In this document: piece by piece, positions 13,867 through 25,313 of the stretch | Layout of the letters: every line of letters begins with the position of its first letter | How positions within the stretch are numbered: the stretch's first letter is position 1 | DNA from: Apostichopus japonicus | Taxonomy: Eukaryota > Echinodermata > Holothuroidea > Aspidochirotida > Stichopodidae | Direction: 5' to 3' | DNA length: 64,000 nt | Assembly (NCBI RefSeq): GCF_037975245.1 | Contig: NC_092572.1 | Coordinates: forward strand, 28,067,989 to 28,131,988 | Program-made: the position numbers and the translations under genes | Notes under the pieces: model-generated | Told to the model about the DNA's origin: nothing | What the model saw: the letters and a program-made list of their open reading frames with translations, nothing else | Database searches by the model: none

Positions 13867-14078
13867 TCAATTAAAGCCAGGGAAGTCCACTAGTTTAGGG
13901 TCCTCGGTGGCTGGAGTGTTTTCAAGTTTAACCCCTCTGTGGAAGACAGCAGACACCTGGTGGGCTCTAGTTTGGAAGGCTGTTCCCTGGGGAGTGTCTA
14001 GCCAGATCTGGGGTACCCAATCTGCCCAAGCTTTCAATGCCATGGTCTCTTGTTTATTTTCCAAATTTGGTTCTTTAT
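13867..14078 (-). CDS. Candidate terminal exon of the receptor gene
   Basis: After an acceptor (ACTTTTGACAG) two bases complete a codon carried from a phase-1 exon. The frame then reads KEPNLENKQETMALKAWADW and ends VDFPGFN-TGA, 69 residues. The phase fits the death-domain exons, which all end with a single G. GC content is higher than the flanks, and a poly(A) signal sits shortly downstream, as expected for a last exon. I recognise no domain; it is a Trp- and Pro-containing tail. Which DD exon it joins (20461 or the partial one at 14799) is unknown. Confidence 0.4.
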
Positions 14079-14787
14079 CTGTCAAAAGTTACTGTGTGTT
14101 TTCCCTACCCTTATTCAATCTTAAATATATTTCCACAATGAAATCGGTTTTCCCACAAATGTTTTCCCTACCTTCGTACAGCCCAAACTAAATCACATCA
14201 CTACACACACGATCAATCAATCTTGACTTTTGACTTGGTATTTCTGACTGACTTGAGACTGACAAAACTATGAATATATAACATACCATACGATATGCTG
14301 ATGAACAGGAATACAACTCAAAGTATTACTGACATCTGTTCTCCATCACGGTATCGTTCTATTTTGGATCTCTGATTTGGTCATACTTGCTCGAGAGCTA
14401 TGGAATGATCAATGATGTAAATGATGTAAACATAAGGACAAGAAAACAGAATGCATAATCATAGCTGTAACTATGATGGTAGCTCATTACAATGAAAGTA
14501 TATCATTATTATGTTATGAATGTTAATGAGAAAAAATGGCACATTATACACAGATCGTTTAAAGGGGTTAAGTCAGTTGCTGTAGCAGAAAGTAGTTTTT
14601 GTTTTTAATATTCCTTTTAACCAACATTAACTGATACAGTAATTGCTGGCAATTACTCGCTATGAATATTCATTGTGCCTGTCAATGAATGTCAGGTAGA
14701 TTATTATTAATCTCATGTCACTTCACATCCACTGAGGATATAAGTTATATGGTAGCTAATTCCTTTGGGGTATTTAAATTATTACAT
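14079..14787. other. Intron-like sequence
   Basis: AT-rich sequence between the candidate terminal exon and a partial DD; nothing supported. Confidence 0.4.
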
Positions 14788-14970
14788 TTAATATAAACCT
14801 TGCTTAAGCACTTCCTCCTGCAGGTCTCTACAGCCAGCTGCATTTAGAGCGCCTCCTAATACCCTGTATGTTGATTTACTCCCATGTCCCTGTTTCCTTG
14901 TCTGTAGCATCTGATAAACAGTCTCCTTGTGTCCCTCAGTGGAATCTGTTTTGATGTTCACAAGATCTAC
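14788..14970 (-). pseudogene. Truncated death-domain exon
   Basis: The minus strand reads VDLVNIKTDSTEGHKETVYQ followed by MLQTRKQ and a GALNAAGCRDL segment. This matches the C-terminal two thirds of the DD exons at 20.6 and 40.8 kb (DLRNIEADN...KEVVYQMLLLWKR, and ALKAAGLMDL). The first two helices are missing: TAA lies directly upstream in frame and there is no good acceptor. A possible donor (CAAG|GTTTAT) at 14799 would leave a single G, the same phase as the other DD exons. Most likely a decaying copy. Confidence 0.7.
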
Positions 14971-15950
14971 TTACCAATTATGAATTCATCCACAATAAAG
15001 TTTTTTAGTTGTAATATTTACAATCCAATGATTCCTACACACAATCATGCACGCATTTATACCTTTTTTTAATGCTGTACATTGAGCAAAGCTTATGTAA
15101 ACATATTTAAGCACATTCAATTGAGCACATTGGTTCAGTAGGTTCATCATATTAGCTTCACTACAGAGTCACAGTCTTCATTCTACCCATTTGATGTAGC
15201 GTATACAGGTTTATTTTTTAAAAAGTTGTGTAATTTACATCTTTTACATTCGTCATGCATGCCACTATTGTAAGTAAAACAAGATGGCAAATCCTGGAGT
15301 TGCAGATCTTATCTCCTCCACACTTCCTCTTATTTCTCATGGGTTAAGTACGATATCTCATCTCCCTATACATTACATGTATAGACATGTTATAATGGCA
15401 CAGAATACATAATACCATCACTGAAACTGAGGATGTTCAACCAAATCTATACATGATTACTTTGAAGAAAGACTTTCAGTGAAGACACTCAAAGCATCAC
15501 TAAACTCCATCTAGTGATCAGAATGATTGTCACTCAATTTATAATATTTTCTTATGAGAGCACACTTGGTATCTTCTGGAAAGGCATACCCAAGTGAAGA
15601 AATTGCAATAAGTACGCTCCTGGCCAAGTAAAAATATATACCATCACACTATTCAACATATCTCAAAAAACAGTAAACCTCTTGACTTTAATTGTTGTAT
15701 AATTTAATTAAACATTAGTTCCCATATAAGCAGAGTAACAAAATGTATATATTACGTACCAGATAACTGAATGGATATCTTCTTTCCTGTCCTGCTGGGA
15801 TATGACTGTAATGTGAACACATACACAGTCTAGGGCAGATGTTAACAACCATCATACAGATGATGATGGTAGAAGAGCATACCAAGAATATCTACAAAGA
15901 AAATAAGGAACATGCTGAGTATAGCAGGAATGTTAAAATAACTATTATCA
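14971..15950. other. No gene recognised
   Basis: AT-rich, with no exon-like segment that I can support. Confidence 0.45.
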
Positions 15951-16940
15951 TGTAACTGTGGTCTACTTAAAAAGCCTACTGACAGATCAATTGTTAATCT
16001 TTACTCTTATATTGGTTCTAATTTCATGAATTTGAGATTGACTAATACACACTAAATGCTGCCATTCAAAAGTCACAAGTTACTGACATTCTGTAACTGG
16101 GGTCTACCAATATAGCCTACTGACAGACTATCAAGTGTGAATCTTGACTGTTATATTGGTACTAATTTCATGAATTTGAGATTGACTAATACACACTAGA
16201 TGCTGCCATTCAAATGTCACAAGTTACTGACATTCTATAACTGGGGTCTACTTATATAGCCTACTGATAGACTATCAAGTGTGAATCTTGAATGTTATAT
16301 TTGTACTAATTTCATGAATTTGAGATTGACTAATACACGCTAGATGCTGCCATTCAAATGTCACAAGTTACTGACATTCTGTAACTGGGGTCTACTTATA
16401 TAGCTTACTGACAGACTATCAAGTGTGAATCTTGACTGTTATATTTGTACTAATTTCATGAATTTGAGATTGACTAATACACGCTAGATGCTGCCATTCA
16501 AATGTCACAAGTTACTGACATTCTGTAACTGGGGTCTACTTATATAGCCTACTGACAGACTATAAAGTGTGAATCTTGACTGTTATATTTGTACTAATTT
16601 CATGAATTTGAGATTGACTAATACACGCTAGATGCTGCCATTCAAATGTCACAAGTTACTGACATTCTGTAACTGGGGTCTACTAATAAAGCCTACTGAC
16701 AGACTATCAAGTGTGAATCTTGATCAAGTTTGTTATATTTGTAGTAATTTCATGATTTTGAGATTGACTAATACACACTACATGCTGCCATTCAAGTGTC
16801 ACAAGTTACTGACATTCTGTAACTGGGGTCTACTTATATAGCCTACTGACAGAGTATCAAGTGTGAATCTTGACTGTTATATTTGTACTAATTTCATGAA
16901 TTTGAGATTGACTAATACACGCTAGATGCTGCAATATACA
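15951..16940. repeat. 144-bp tandem array, about 7 copies
   Basis: The marker GAGATTGACTAATACAC recurs at 16034, 16178, 16322, 16466, 16610, 16760 and 16904. The period is 144 bp except for one 150-bp unit that carries a 6-bp insertion. The central copies are nearly identical and the first is more diverged, suggesting recent expansion. Non-coding: the open frame across two units is only the repeat. Confidence 0.92.
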
Positions 16941-17672
16941 ATGTCAAAAGTAACTCCATAAGCGGCCGATTACGTAGCAACATACATGCAGTCACTGATA
17001 ATGTTAGAAACTTCTTAACTTACACATCTCCACTAGTACCATACACAGAGTTCACCAAGAGAACTACTGTAATATGTGACAAATGACATTTCTTAATTTC
17101 TCACCCAAACTTTTACCAAATTTTATGGATTTATCACATACCATATGATATGCTGATGTACAGGCACATGTTTTGAAGTATCACTGACTTCTTATTTTCA
17201 TCATGGTACTGTTGCTTCTCTTTTCTCATATCCAGTTATACTGACTCTATAAACTATGACAAAGCCAGTGTTATGTTCATATGAGCTGTAGATCTAAGGA
17301 AGAGACAACAATGCACGTAGATGGAGTCAGCTACTATGATATGTAAATACAAATGATGATTTTTCACTTTAAATCGATGCAGCATATGTTATGAATATTA
17401 TTAATAAAGCTGAAATGCATATTTAAAGACATTTTTCTGCAAATGTTCGGAATTAAAAGCCATTATTTAATATTTGCATTGCTTTCTTCATAGTTAATAA
17501 AGTAAATTATCTGCATGGTTTTCAATTTTTTGTAAATCAGTAACTTGACAGATGTTTCTTTCTATATCACAGAATAATTGGTTCAATAATATTTCATTCA
17601 TTTTAAGGAAATTCAAGCACTCTTAGCTCACAGCCCAAATATAGATTATTAGAGTTGAAATTATTAACATAC
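16941..17672. other. No gene recognised
   Basis: AT-rich sequence after the 144-bp array. No exon or repeat supported. Confidence 0.4.
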
Positions 17673-17840
17673 CTAACATTTCCCAACACAAGTTCTAACA
17701 GACTCCTTGATTTTTGTGGAGAATTCCACAAGTTGACCAATTGCCACATTCTTGCTTCATGTAGTACGCATTTGTAGAATCACTTCCTTCCGACGAACAG
17801 AATAGTCTGACTGGATATCAGACATATCCTCCACAGTCAT
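17673..17840 (-). other. Possible exon with short ATG frame
   Basis: Bounded by a good acceptor (TCTTGCAG) and a donor (TTAG|GTATGT). Immediately after the acceptor an ATG opens MTVEDMSDIQSDYSVRRKEV and stops after 27 codons. No upstream exon supplies a matching phase, so this may be untranslated sequence of the receptor gene or an alternative 3' end. Low confidence. Confidence 0.2.
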
Positions 17841-18369
17841 CTGCAAGATGCAAGATATGGCAATAGCACGAATATAAATGAGTAGGGTTATTACCTGTAT
17901 TTACTTATAGAATGACCTCTGAAGTAGATTGAAAGATTGAGAAAAGTGTTTTTAAATTAGATCATACAGAAATGTAAACCGATTGCCTGGTCATTGGAAA
18001 GTGGAAATCAAAGTTTAATCCTCCCACAACACAAAGAATCGTATTAGTGTTATTTTATTTAAGGAAACTGCAGTATGGATAACTGTTATTATAATAGTAA
18101 CCTATTATCTAATAATCAATGACAATTGAAAGTAAACTTGTGAAACTTTTGAGAGAAGCCTGTTTTCCAACATTCGGCAAATGGCTGTACACACTATACT
18201 AGATTGTAATTCATTGTGCAGTTTATGACAAAATTAATACTAAAAAGATACAGAATTTTAATGTTTAAAGTACAATACATAGCCTATTATAATTGCTGAG
18301 ATCATATGAGAGTGAAAGAGTCTGCATGATGGACAAATATTGTTTAATATATTAAATGATCTCACTTAC

Positions 18370-18445
18370 CTGGCATTAAAAGTACTTCTACAAAGTCACT
18401 GAATTTTGTTTGGCTCTGCTCATCACTCTATGGCAGTGCCTTCAA
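18370..18445 (-). other. Possible short exon
   Basis: A 76-bp segment sits between a pyrimidine-rich acceptor (TTTCTTTTTCCATAG) and a consensus donor (CCAG|GTAAGT). Joined to a DD exon ending in G it would add VEGTAIE and stop, giving a short alternative C-terminus. An internal AG would instead open a 20-residue phase-0 frame. It is otherwise non-coding. Confidence 0.25.
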
Positions 18446-20460
18446 CTATGGAAAAAGAAATTGTAAACTTTAGAGCGTTCAGCTTAGGTAAGAATTTTGC
18501 CATTTATTTCTTGCTTGCATTTCAAATTCATGACTAATGTTTACAATTTGTGATTGCTCTTTCAAATTTGATGCATTTGAAATGTCTGCTGAATTTTCAT
18601 TGTACTATGATAAGGCAGCGACTAAGTTCATCTTTCGATGTATAATTTGACCTAAAAAATTGCATCTTCATTTGAATGGACATGATGACTTCATTCTCTA
18701 TACTGTCAAATCATTAAAGTTTACTATGATTAACATTTCACATATACTCTTCAAATCATGATTGTACCAAACATGGTTTGCCATATTATAAGTTATATAA
18801 TATTATTATATTATTATTATTATTATATAATAAGACATACACATACAGCAAATTCTTAGTAGATTTTCTTTCTACTGTGTAGGGATGTCTCTATAGACTG
18901 ATAGTTGCTATTTATAAGTAGTAGGTTATGAGACTCTCCTCAACGATGGACACACCACTATACAAATAGTGAGACCAAATGAATATATCAGAATACTGCG
19001 GAATATCACATTTGCATATAGATGTTTACATGATTATTGTTACAATTAACAGAACAATCTTAAACCTCTTTCAATGCATTGTTGATAGAAGTCATGAATT
19101 TGGAGAACTAAATTGATATTTCTTCTGTTACAAAAATATCTACGTTCTGTAACATAGTCAGTGGAAGATTAGGATACATTGTCCTCATAAGTCTAATTTT
19201 TCTCTTTCTAACCATGTGTAAATTGTCCCCATTCGACGGTTTCTTCTTGTAAAAGGCTTTCAAATTCACCAGTTTCTCCCCAAAAGCACCGTTTGTTCGA
19301 GGGCATCAATTAGGTGCATGACGTAGTGCAGTCAAATAGACAAAACGAGCGACTTGAAGTTAGCACTCACATTTCCGCAGCAAATACACTCTCGCTTGTA
19401 CACGCACAGGTGATTGCCTATATATTACGTACACATCGCGAACGTACATATACAGCCTACCATGCCCAGTTGGTACGTACATAAAGCGTTGATCATAATA
19501 CACTCTCACACTCAAATCACAGTTCATAAACCGTTCCTGAAATTGCTGAAACAAGATTCACAGATCAACTTTACAGTAAAAGGAAGCTTGAAAAGTATTT
19601 GGAATATCGAAAGATGAAATTTGGCGGAATCGATGTCAGAGCAGAATGTAGTACCGAGAAGCTTAAGCTTCACAGAACTGTCCGATTAGTGTAAACGCGA
19701 ACATGCTCCGAATTGGAGCTGGACAGCGCAATGTATAAACAACGAAGAGTCTGTTGTTAAAACTTACCTCGTGTTACACAAAAATTACGAAACCATTGAT
19801 GCACTACAAATATGACGGCTCAACGATTTTCTTTAAAACATATGTAATTTAAAAGAAATTTTACAGAAAATTAAAGAAAGAAATTAAACTCTATTCAAAC
19901 GTGTTTTTTGTTATGATTACTGTAGGAACTGTATGGACCGTGGGTTATCGCAATCTGCATTTGCAAAGATGACGTCACGTTCTCCACAGTTCCAAGTATA
20001 TTTGAAATATCCATCCTAAACGATTACAAAATCGTTTCTCTGACAATTTTTTTAACGGTATTCATGACATAAAACATGTTGTAGGCTTTATCATAGAAAT
20101 GCTCCTTTCAAGGAGAATAACTTGCATATGGATTTTGTATGATTTTTTCGCACAGTTCTAACATAGCGCTTTAAGGAGTAAACGTTTACAGCTTAATGTT
20201 CTTTACAGCTGCTTGCTAAATGTCAATCTTCAGATTGCTTTGCTGCTCATACTTCCATGCAAAATTGCTTCTAGACTTACATTAACTCTATTGTAGAATA
20301 AGTAGGTTTTCCATAAATAATGTTAATTTTTCTTTCTACAGGCTAATATCCCTTTCATGTTGTATTTGGCAATGGAATGTAAAATCTGTTTAGTGTAAGT
20401 ACAAAGCAAGAAATACATAATCTCCTTTAATGAAATCATGTTTTGTTGTCTTTGACTTAC

Positions 20461-20753
20461 CTGAAGTTGTTTCAAATTTTCCCCATTTAAGAAAATTATC
20501 GTGCAGGTCCATTAGTCCAGCTGCTTTTAGAGCGTCTCTCAGTGTTTTGTTTGTTGCTTTCATCCCACGTTTCCGTTTCCATAGTAGCAACATCTGGTAA
20601 ACCACTTCCTTTTGCCCATTACTTTTGTTATCTGCCTCTATGTTGCGAAGATCTGTCTCTGTAAGCTTCAGTTTTCTTCCCACATGCCGCCATTCTTTGG
20701 AAAGGTTTTCTGACAAGTCCTTGAAATAACCAAAATGTTTCATCATTCTGATG
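20461..20753 (-). CDS. Death-domain exon 2 (phase broken)
   Basis: The frame from 20746 reads MMKHFGYFKDLSENLSKEWR, continues through DLRNIEADNK and VVYQMLLLWKRKRG, and ends FETTS plus a single G before a consensus donor (GTAAGT). This is a six-helix death domain of about 90 residues with the conserved helix-1 Trp (KEW). Compared with its paralogue at 40630-40930 it lacks 8 bp just after the start. From the same acceptor (ATAG|CATCAG) a phase-0 entry therefore runs out of frame and stops. The upstream linker exons all end in phase 0, so this copy is either a recent pseudo-exon, carries an assembly error, or needs an unseen exon. If intact it would be a C-terminal DD following UPA, as in PIDD and UNC5. 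Confidence 0.6.
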
Positions 20754-22382
20754 CTATCTCAGGATTCCAATAGACTGAGGTAGTCCATATTATTAACTCA
20801 GTGGACGGTCAAAAACTAAAACAGTAATGAGGCAAATGCTCATATCATATACTTTTAATGAAATTTAGGTGTGTACTAGACAGTTAAAGGGCTAGTGTTA
20901 TCGTTTCATTTTGCCCCACCAATTCATTAATATGCTTGACAAAAGCTTTCATTATCCATGGAAACAGCAGCAATTATGTGCGAAAAGTGTGACTTTGACA
21001 CAAATAGACACAGATTTGCCCAAAAAATGCACACAGGTGTTTAATGGAGAAAAGGTGAAAAACTCAGATTAAGGGTTAACACAGCAAACTGTAAGAATGC
21101 AGAAAATGCTGCAGAATCTCTATACTACCAATGTGCTTGTAGTTGATACTTTGACGTTTTTTAGTATATCTGTAAAGACAGGTATTGTCAAGGTATTTCA
21201 GGTGGAAATTATTTAATTCATTTTGGTTGACAGACATTTTCCACACAGAGCATATGTTGCATAACCGATTACAAATATCACAGATTCATGTAGATAACGC
21301 CATTGCAACATTAAAGTCAATCCCAACAAACCGAACAAAGTTCCTCGCATAACTGTGAAACATGCTATGATTCCACTATTGTGTTATATGTTTTGTGGGA
21401 CAACAAACTCAAGCAACATTCTTCTTTTCAAGAGTACAATCCAAGCTGTCTAGACCGTTGCAGTTCCATGGTAAAATGAAGCCTTTAATGCCAGGTACGG
21501 AATATATCAGACACTTACAAGCTACCAATACCACTGTCACATTAGCACAGTCTGTTACATTATTTTTCAGTTAAGTATGTCAGTGGCTCCTGCAGCACTG
21601 CACATGGTAATTGATAATACGATAGATGCACAACGTCCTTCTTTACACCTTCAATACTATGCTGAGATCAGCAACCATGTAATACTGTGGTTGACATTTT
21701 GGTGTAACATTATGTGAGTGTTTCAGGCAAATAAGGCAAAATACCTCAAAATTGGTCTCTGAAATTATTTTTGGCTACAAAAATAAATAGCTTTTCAAAC
21801 AATTTCATGTACTACCTACTGATAAACTTTCAGAAGAGTTTTCCAATCTGGCAGCAGAAGCAAAGATGCATGTTGCCAGTAAGCGTCACAATATGTCAAG
21901 TACTGAGATAAAAAGTAACATCAAATCCCATCTACCATTTGCATAACTGATTTCATTTCAACAATTTAATATTTAATACAAACACATACACACTTGTTAA
22001 CAATACAAACATGCCAAATATGAATGATAACAATGTGGCCATGGTAATATTTTTACAATATGCCTCACCTACTATTTAATTTGCATGATATTACTTCTTA
22101 AAACAATAGGAAACATATAAGGCAATTATTTATGTATACTTTTTGATAATGTGTGGGATGTTTTTTAATGTTAAATTGGGAATAACAAGCAAACCGAATT
22201 TAGCAATTATAACTTTCGGTAATGTCTAAATGTCGGCCTCAAATCACGTAGTGAAGAAAGCAAGTTATCAGTCACGATTCTTTCAATTTAGGAACCAGTC
22301 TGTATCAGTCAGAAATCATTTAGAGAGATATTGGTCAAAAGTCATGAATCATACTTGGAAGTTTTCACTCACTAATACTTAC

Positions 22383-22493
22383 CTGCAAAGTTTCATTTGT
22401 TACTTCTTCGCTATCTTTTGTCATTGCTTCAGCTCCTGCTGGGTTCCCTTCAGCTTCTCCTCTAATTGCTTGATGAGATGGCATATAAGGATT
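22383..22493 (-). CDS. Linker exon (copy A), phase 0-0
   Basis: 111 bp between acceptor TTTCTCACAG and donor GCAG|GTAAGT. Reads NPYMPSHQAIRGEAEGNPAG and ends EEVTNETLQ: acidic, Ala/Glu/Pro-rich and probably disordered. The paralogue at 42558-42668 differs at four residues. It precedes the DD exon, as in copy B. A second frame also looks coiled-coil-like (KQLEEKLKG) but hits TGA, so the phase-0 frame that reaches the donor is preferred. Confidence 0.6.
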
Positions 22494-22767
22494 CTGTGAG
22501 AAAGAAATGGAAAAGGAGATAGTTGAGAACCAGAAAGCTCATATGATTCATATTTACCTGCAAATGTTTAGCTGGTTGATGGAACATTATTTTTGTATAT
22601 CATGTCACTGAGTATGTAGTCATTATATGTAAAGGAATTTTCCAGCATAATTTTGTATTACCATGCAAATAACCACTTGAATTCCTACATGTCATTATTG
22701 TAATATCTCTGTCATATCAAAGTCAACCTAACTACTTTGGACCAGACTTGTAGTGAGGTCATACTCA

Positions 22768-22995
22768 CACTCATATTTTAGCACAGTAATGTGAACTCAT
22801 ACTCAGCCCTGTTCTAGAATAGATATGTGTTCTCATACTCAGCCCTGTTCTAACATAGTTATGTATACTCATAATCAGCCCTGTCCTAGCATAGTTATGA
22901 GTTTTCATAATCAGCCCTGTTCTTGCATAGGTTTGTGTACTCATACACATCCCTGATCTAGCATAGGTATGTGTACTCATATACGCAGCCCTGTT
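22768..22995. repeat. 36-bp minisatellite, about 6 copies
   Basis: Unit contains CTCATACTCAGCCCTGTTCT and is spaced 36 bp (for example AGCCCTG at 22805 and 22841). It lies in the intron between two linker exons. The 12-residue periodic peptide seen on the minus strand is a by-product. Confidence 0.88.
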
Positions 22996-23046
22996 CTTAT
23001 CAACATATTGTAAATAGTCTTAATTGACAAATAGAATGAGCTTTAC

Positions 23047-23166
23047 CATCAAAGGGACATCTTTGACTTCAGCTGTAGATTCATCAATACATCTCTTCTC
23101 TGAGTGCGGCACATTGACTGACTTCGATGGCTCAGAACTGTCTGAGGGGAATGATGCTTCCACGTC
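23047..23166 (-). CDS. Linker exon, phase 0-0
   Basis: 120 bp between acceptor ATTTAATTGCAG and donor ATG|GTAAAG. The phase-0 frame reads DVEASFPSDSSEPSKSVNVP and ends AEVKDVPLM, 40 residues. It resembles the linker exons at 29998-30111 and 30269-30379 in length and in the (S/P)HS, SDSS and ES(T/S) pattern, which suggests exon duplication. Probably a disordered spacer between UPA and a distal DD. Confidence 0.6.
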
Positions 23167-24059
23167 CTGCAATTAAATATGTTGAAATGAACACACATTA
23201 TGATAGTCTATGCAGCACTGAATATTAGTTAAACATATACAACTTATGACAGTTCTCTATTAAGCGCCATGTTTAAAGATTGTATACCACAGGAGTTAAT
23301 GTACGGGGTGAGTGGGGAGGGGAGGGATATAAATGATGGTCATTTATGTGCAATGTGCATTTCCAACGAATTTAGTCTCCGAGGGAATAAAGGACCCATA
23401 TGAACATGTTAATATCTATTAAGTATATTGGAACTATTTGATCAACATGAACACTTCTTGGGGAAATAAATTTAGTAAGGGACCATTGCCAAATCTTATC
23501 GCCGTCATCACGGCGTGCGCTTGCAAGGCTATTGTTCACTTCTTCAGCTTAGTTACACATAAGTGATCAGCTCTCAGCTAGACTCAAACTTAATGAGAGG
23601 GGCTGTCAATTACATGATGCGCATGGACAATGGACTTCCTTAGTGACCAACATAAATGACATTTTATTTTGAATAAGGATTAAGTTTCACGGGTAACTTG
23701 TTCTGGACCTTTCTTTTCCATTGTTGGGTGATGCATAAAAACAGGTATATGTAACGTAAGATTCATGCCGTGTTAAGGGCCTCAATAAATAATTTTGATT
23801 AATTATATTCGTAAAACTAGTTTATGCTATCGTATGTACAATGCGCCCCGCGTAAGCAATATAAATCCACCCCTCCCCCTACAATTGAAATAATTCAGTA
23901 TCATTAATGAAACTAACTGCAGCAAGAACATACCTCATTAAACTCAGGTATCATAAAATATTATCAGTACTAGATGGCAAGCATTTTTAGTAGAAATAAA
24001 TTATGATGTTATATTTACAAGCAAACGACAGAGCTTGAACCTTTACATACGTATGCCTT
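23167..24059. other. Intron sequence
   Basis: No coding segment recognised; ordinary AT-rich intron. Confidence 0.4.
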
Positions 24060-24322
24060 CCCATACTCATATTCCATATCTGGTTTGATATCTGGCTATA
24101 TCTGGATAGATAAAGTTTGATATGGCCATATAAAGCCAGATATATCTTGATATAATTGTAAGCCAGATATCCATATAAAGTTTGATATGGCCATATAAAG
24201 CCAGATATATCTTGATATAATTGTAAGCCAGATATCCAAATAAAGTTTCATATGGCTATATAAAGCCAGATATATCTTGATATAATTGTAATCCAGATAT
24301 ATCAAGTTTGATATGGCCATAT
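24060..24322. repeat. 65-bp minisatellite, interrupted by a solo LTR
   Basis: GTTTGATATGGCC-type units start at 24115, 24180 and 24245, each with AGCCAGATATATC. The same sequence type resumes at 25060-25165, after the LTR insertion. Confidence 0.85.
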
Positions 24323-25059
24323 TGTCACGGATTCTTTTCAAGAGAGCAGTCGACAACGGTGTAAAGACGGACAGAGAGAGTATATGAGTTTCAAAAGGTT
24401 CAATATAATTACTAACAACAACAATAAAATTAATAGCGGTTACATAGAACAATTAAAAGTCACCATTTTCTATATATATCCTTTTAAACGTTTTAACTTC
24501 TATACTTCATATGGCATCCTTTCCTTCTTATGGTCCTAGTGTTGTTTCGTTGAGGGTTCTATCAACGTGTATGTTTAATACAAATGAATGTTCTTTCTTT
24601 CTATACGAGCGTCGGCCTTTTCCTTTTCTTAGTTTCACGTTCTCTTTCTTTTCCTCGTTCAAGCTTTAATTTAGCCTCTTCCCTGCCTCTTTTGCCATCT
24701 ATAAAAGTACCAAAAACACCGAATTTAATTCGTAAAGTAATGAGTCCATGTTATCTCAATGAAGGTGGAAATTGGTTTCTTTTGAACTAAAATTCTGAGC
24801 TAACATGTTATAATTAAACAAGAGCAACTTACGGTTTTGCTTTCGGTTCAGGACCGAGATTGAAAAGAGAGAGCACGTGGCTTTACTGTTCTATTTATAC
24901 CCGATGCCGACGGAATTCCGATACTCGTTAACAAAGAAATGATTACGTCATGCTTAAGGATGCACAAAACCATGGCTAAATAATTAGCATCCAATTAAAT
25001 AAACACGTAAAGCAATCAATAAAATACTTGAGGGGGTTATCCCCGAACGGGTTGTGACA
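24323..25059 (+). mobile_element. Solo LTR of a retrotransposon
   Basis: The 737-bp element begins TGTCAC and ends GTGACA, so it has TG...CA ends within a short inverted repeat. It is flanked on both sides by the 5-bp direct repeat CATAT (24318-24322 and 25060-25064). A TATA-like TTTATAC lies near 24894 and AATAAA sequences near 25000-25020, which suggests plus orientation with U3, R and a short U5. No internal gag or pol is present, so it is a recombined solo LTR. It interrupts the 65-bp minisatellite inside an intron of the receptor gene. Confidence 0.85.
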
Positions 25060-25165
25060 CATATAAAGCCAGATATAACTGGATATAGAGTCAATGCAGA
25101 TATGCAGAAAAAGTTTTATCTGGCCATATAAAGCCAGATATAACTGGATATACATGTAGGACTCT
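25060..25165. repeat. Right part of the 65-bp minisatellite
   Basis: Continues the CATATAAAGCCAGATATA units after the solo LTR, ending near 25160. Confidence 0.8.
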
Positions 25166-25298
25166 GTGCTCTTACATAGTGTATTCTCATAGAGATTTAC
25201 ATTGCCCTTTATTGTGGTACTGTACATATTTCAATGGTAAAGCACTTACAGTGCACACTAAGTCAAAGGGGGTATAAATTGGCTAGTTGATCTATCTG

Positions 25299-25313
25299 GG
25301 TTGCTAGGCAACC
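25299..25313. promoter_or_regulatory. X-box-like palindrome (RFX half-sites)
   Basis: GGTTGCTAGGCAACC has perfect 6-bp arms around TAG, matching the GTTGC...GCAAC type of site bound by RFX factors. A TATAAAT lies about 25 bp to the left. There is no evidence that it is used. Confidence 0.3.

Larger units (their letters stand above)
18683..22530 (-). repeat. Segmental duplication, copy A (DD exon plus linker exon)
   Basis: Aligns with 39765-42707 in the same order: left intron, DD exon, about 1.6 kb of intron and linker exon. In a 175-bp intronic piece (from about 21310, partner from about 41500) I count only about five differences. Copy A has about 0.85 kb (roughly 19180-20045) that copy B lacks. 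The boundaries are read by eye. Confidence 0.85.

Noticed and set aside
15951-16940. Regularly spaced repeats resembling a CRISPR array
   Set aside because: Units are contiguous 144-bp tandem copies without unique spacers, in a eukaryotic context.
22771-22980. Periodic 12-residue peptide repeat on the minus strand
   Set aside because: By-product of the 36-bp minisatellite in an intron; no splice or start context.
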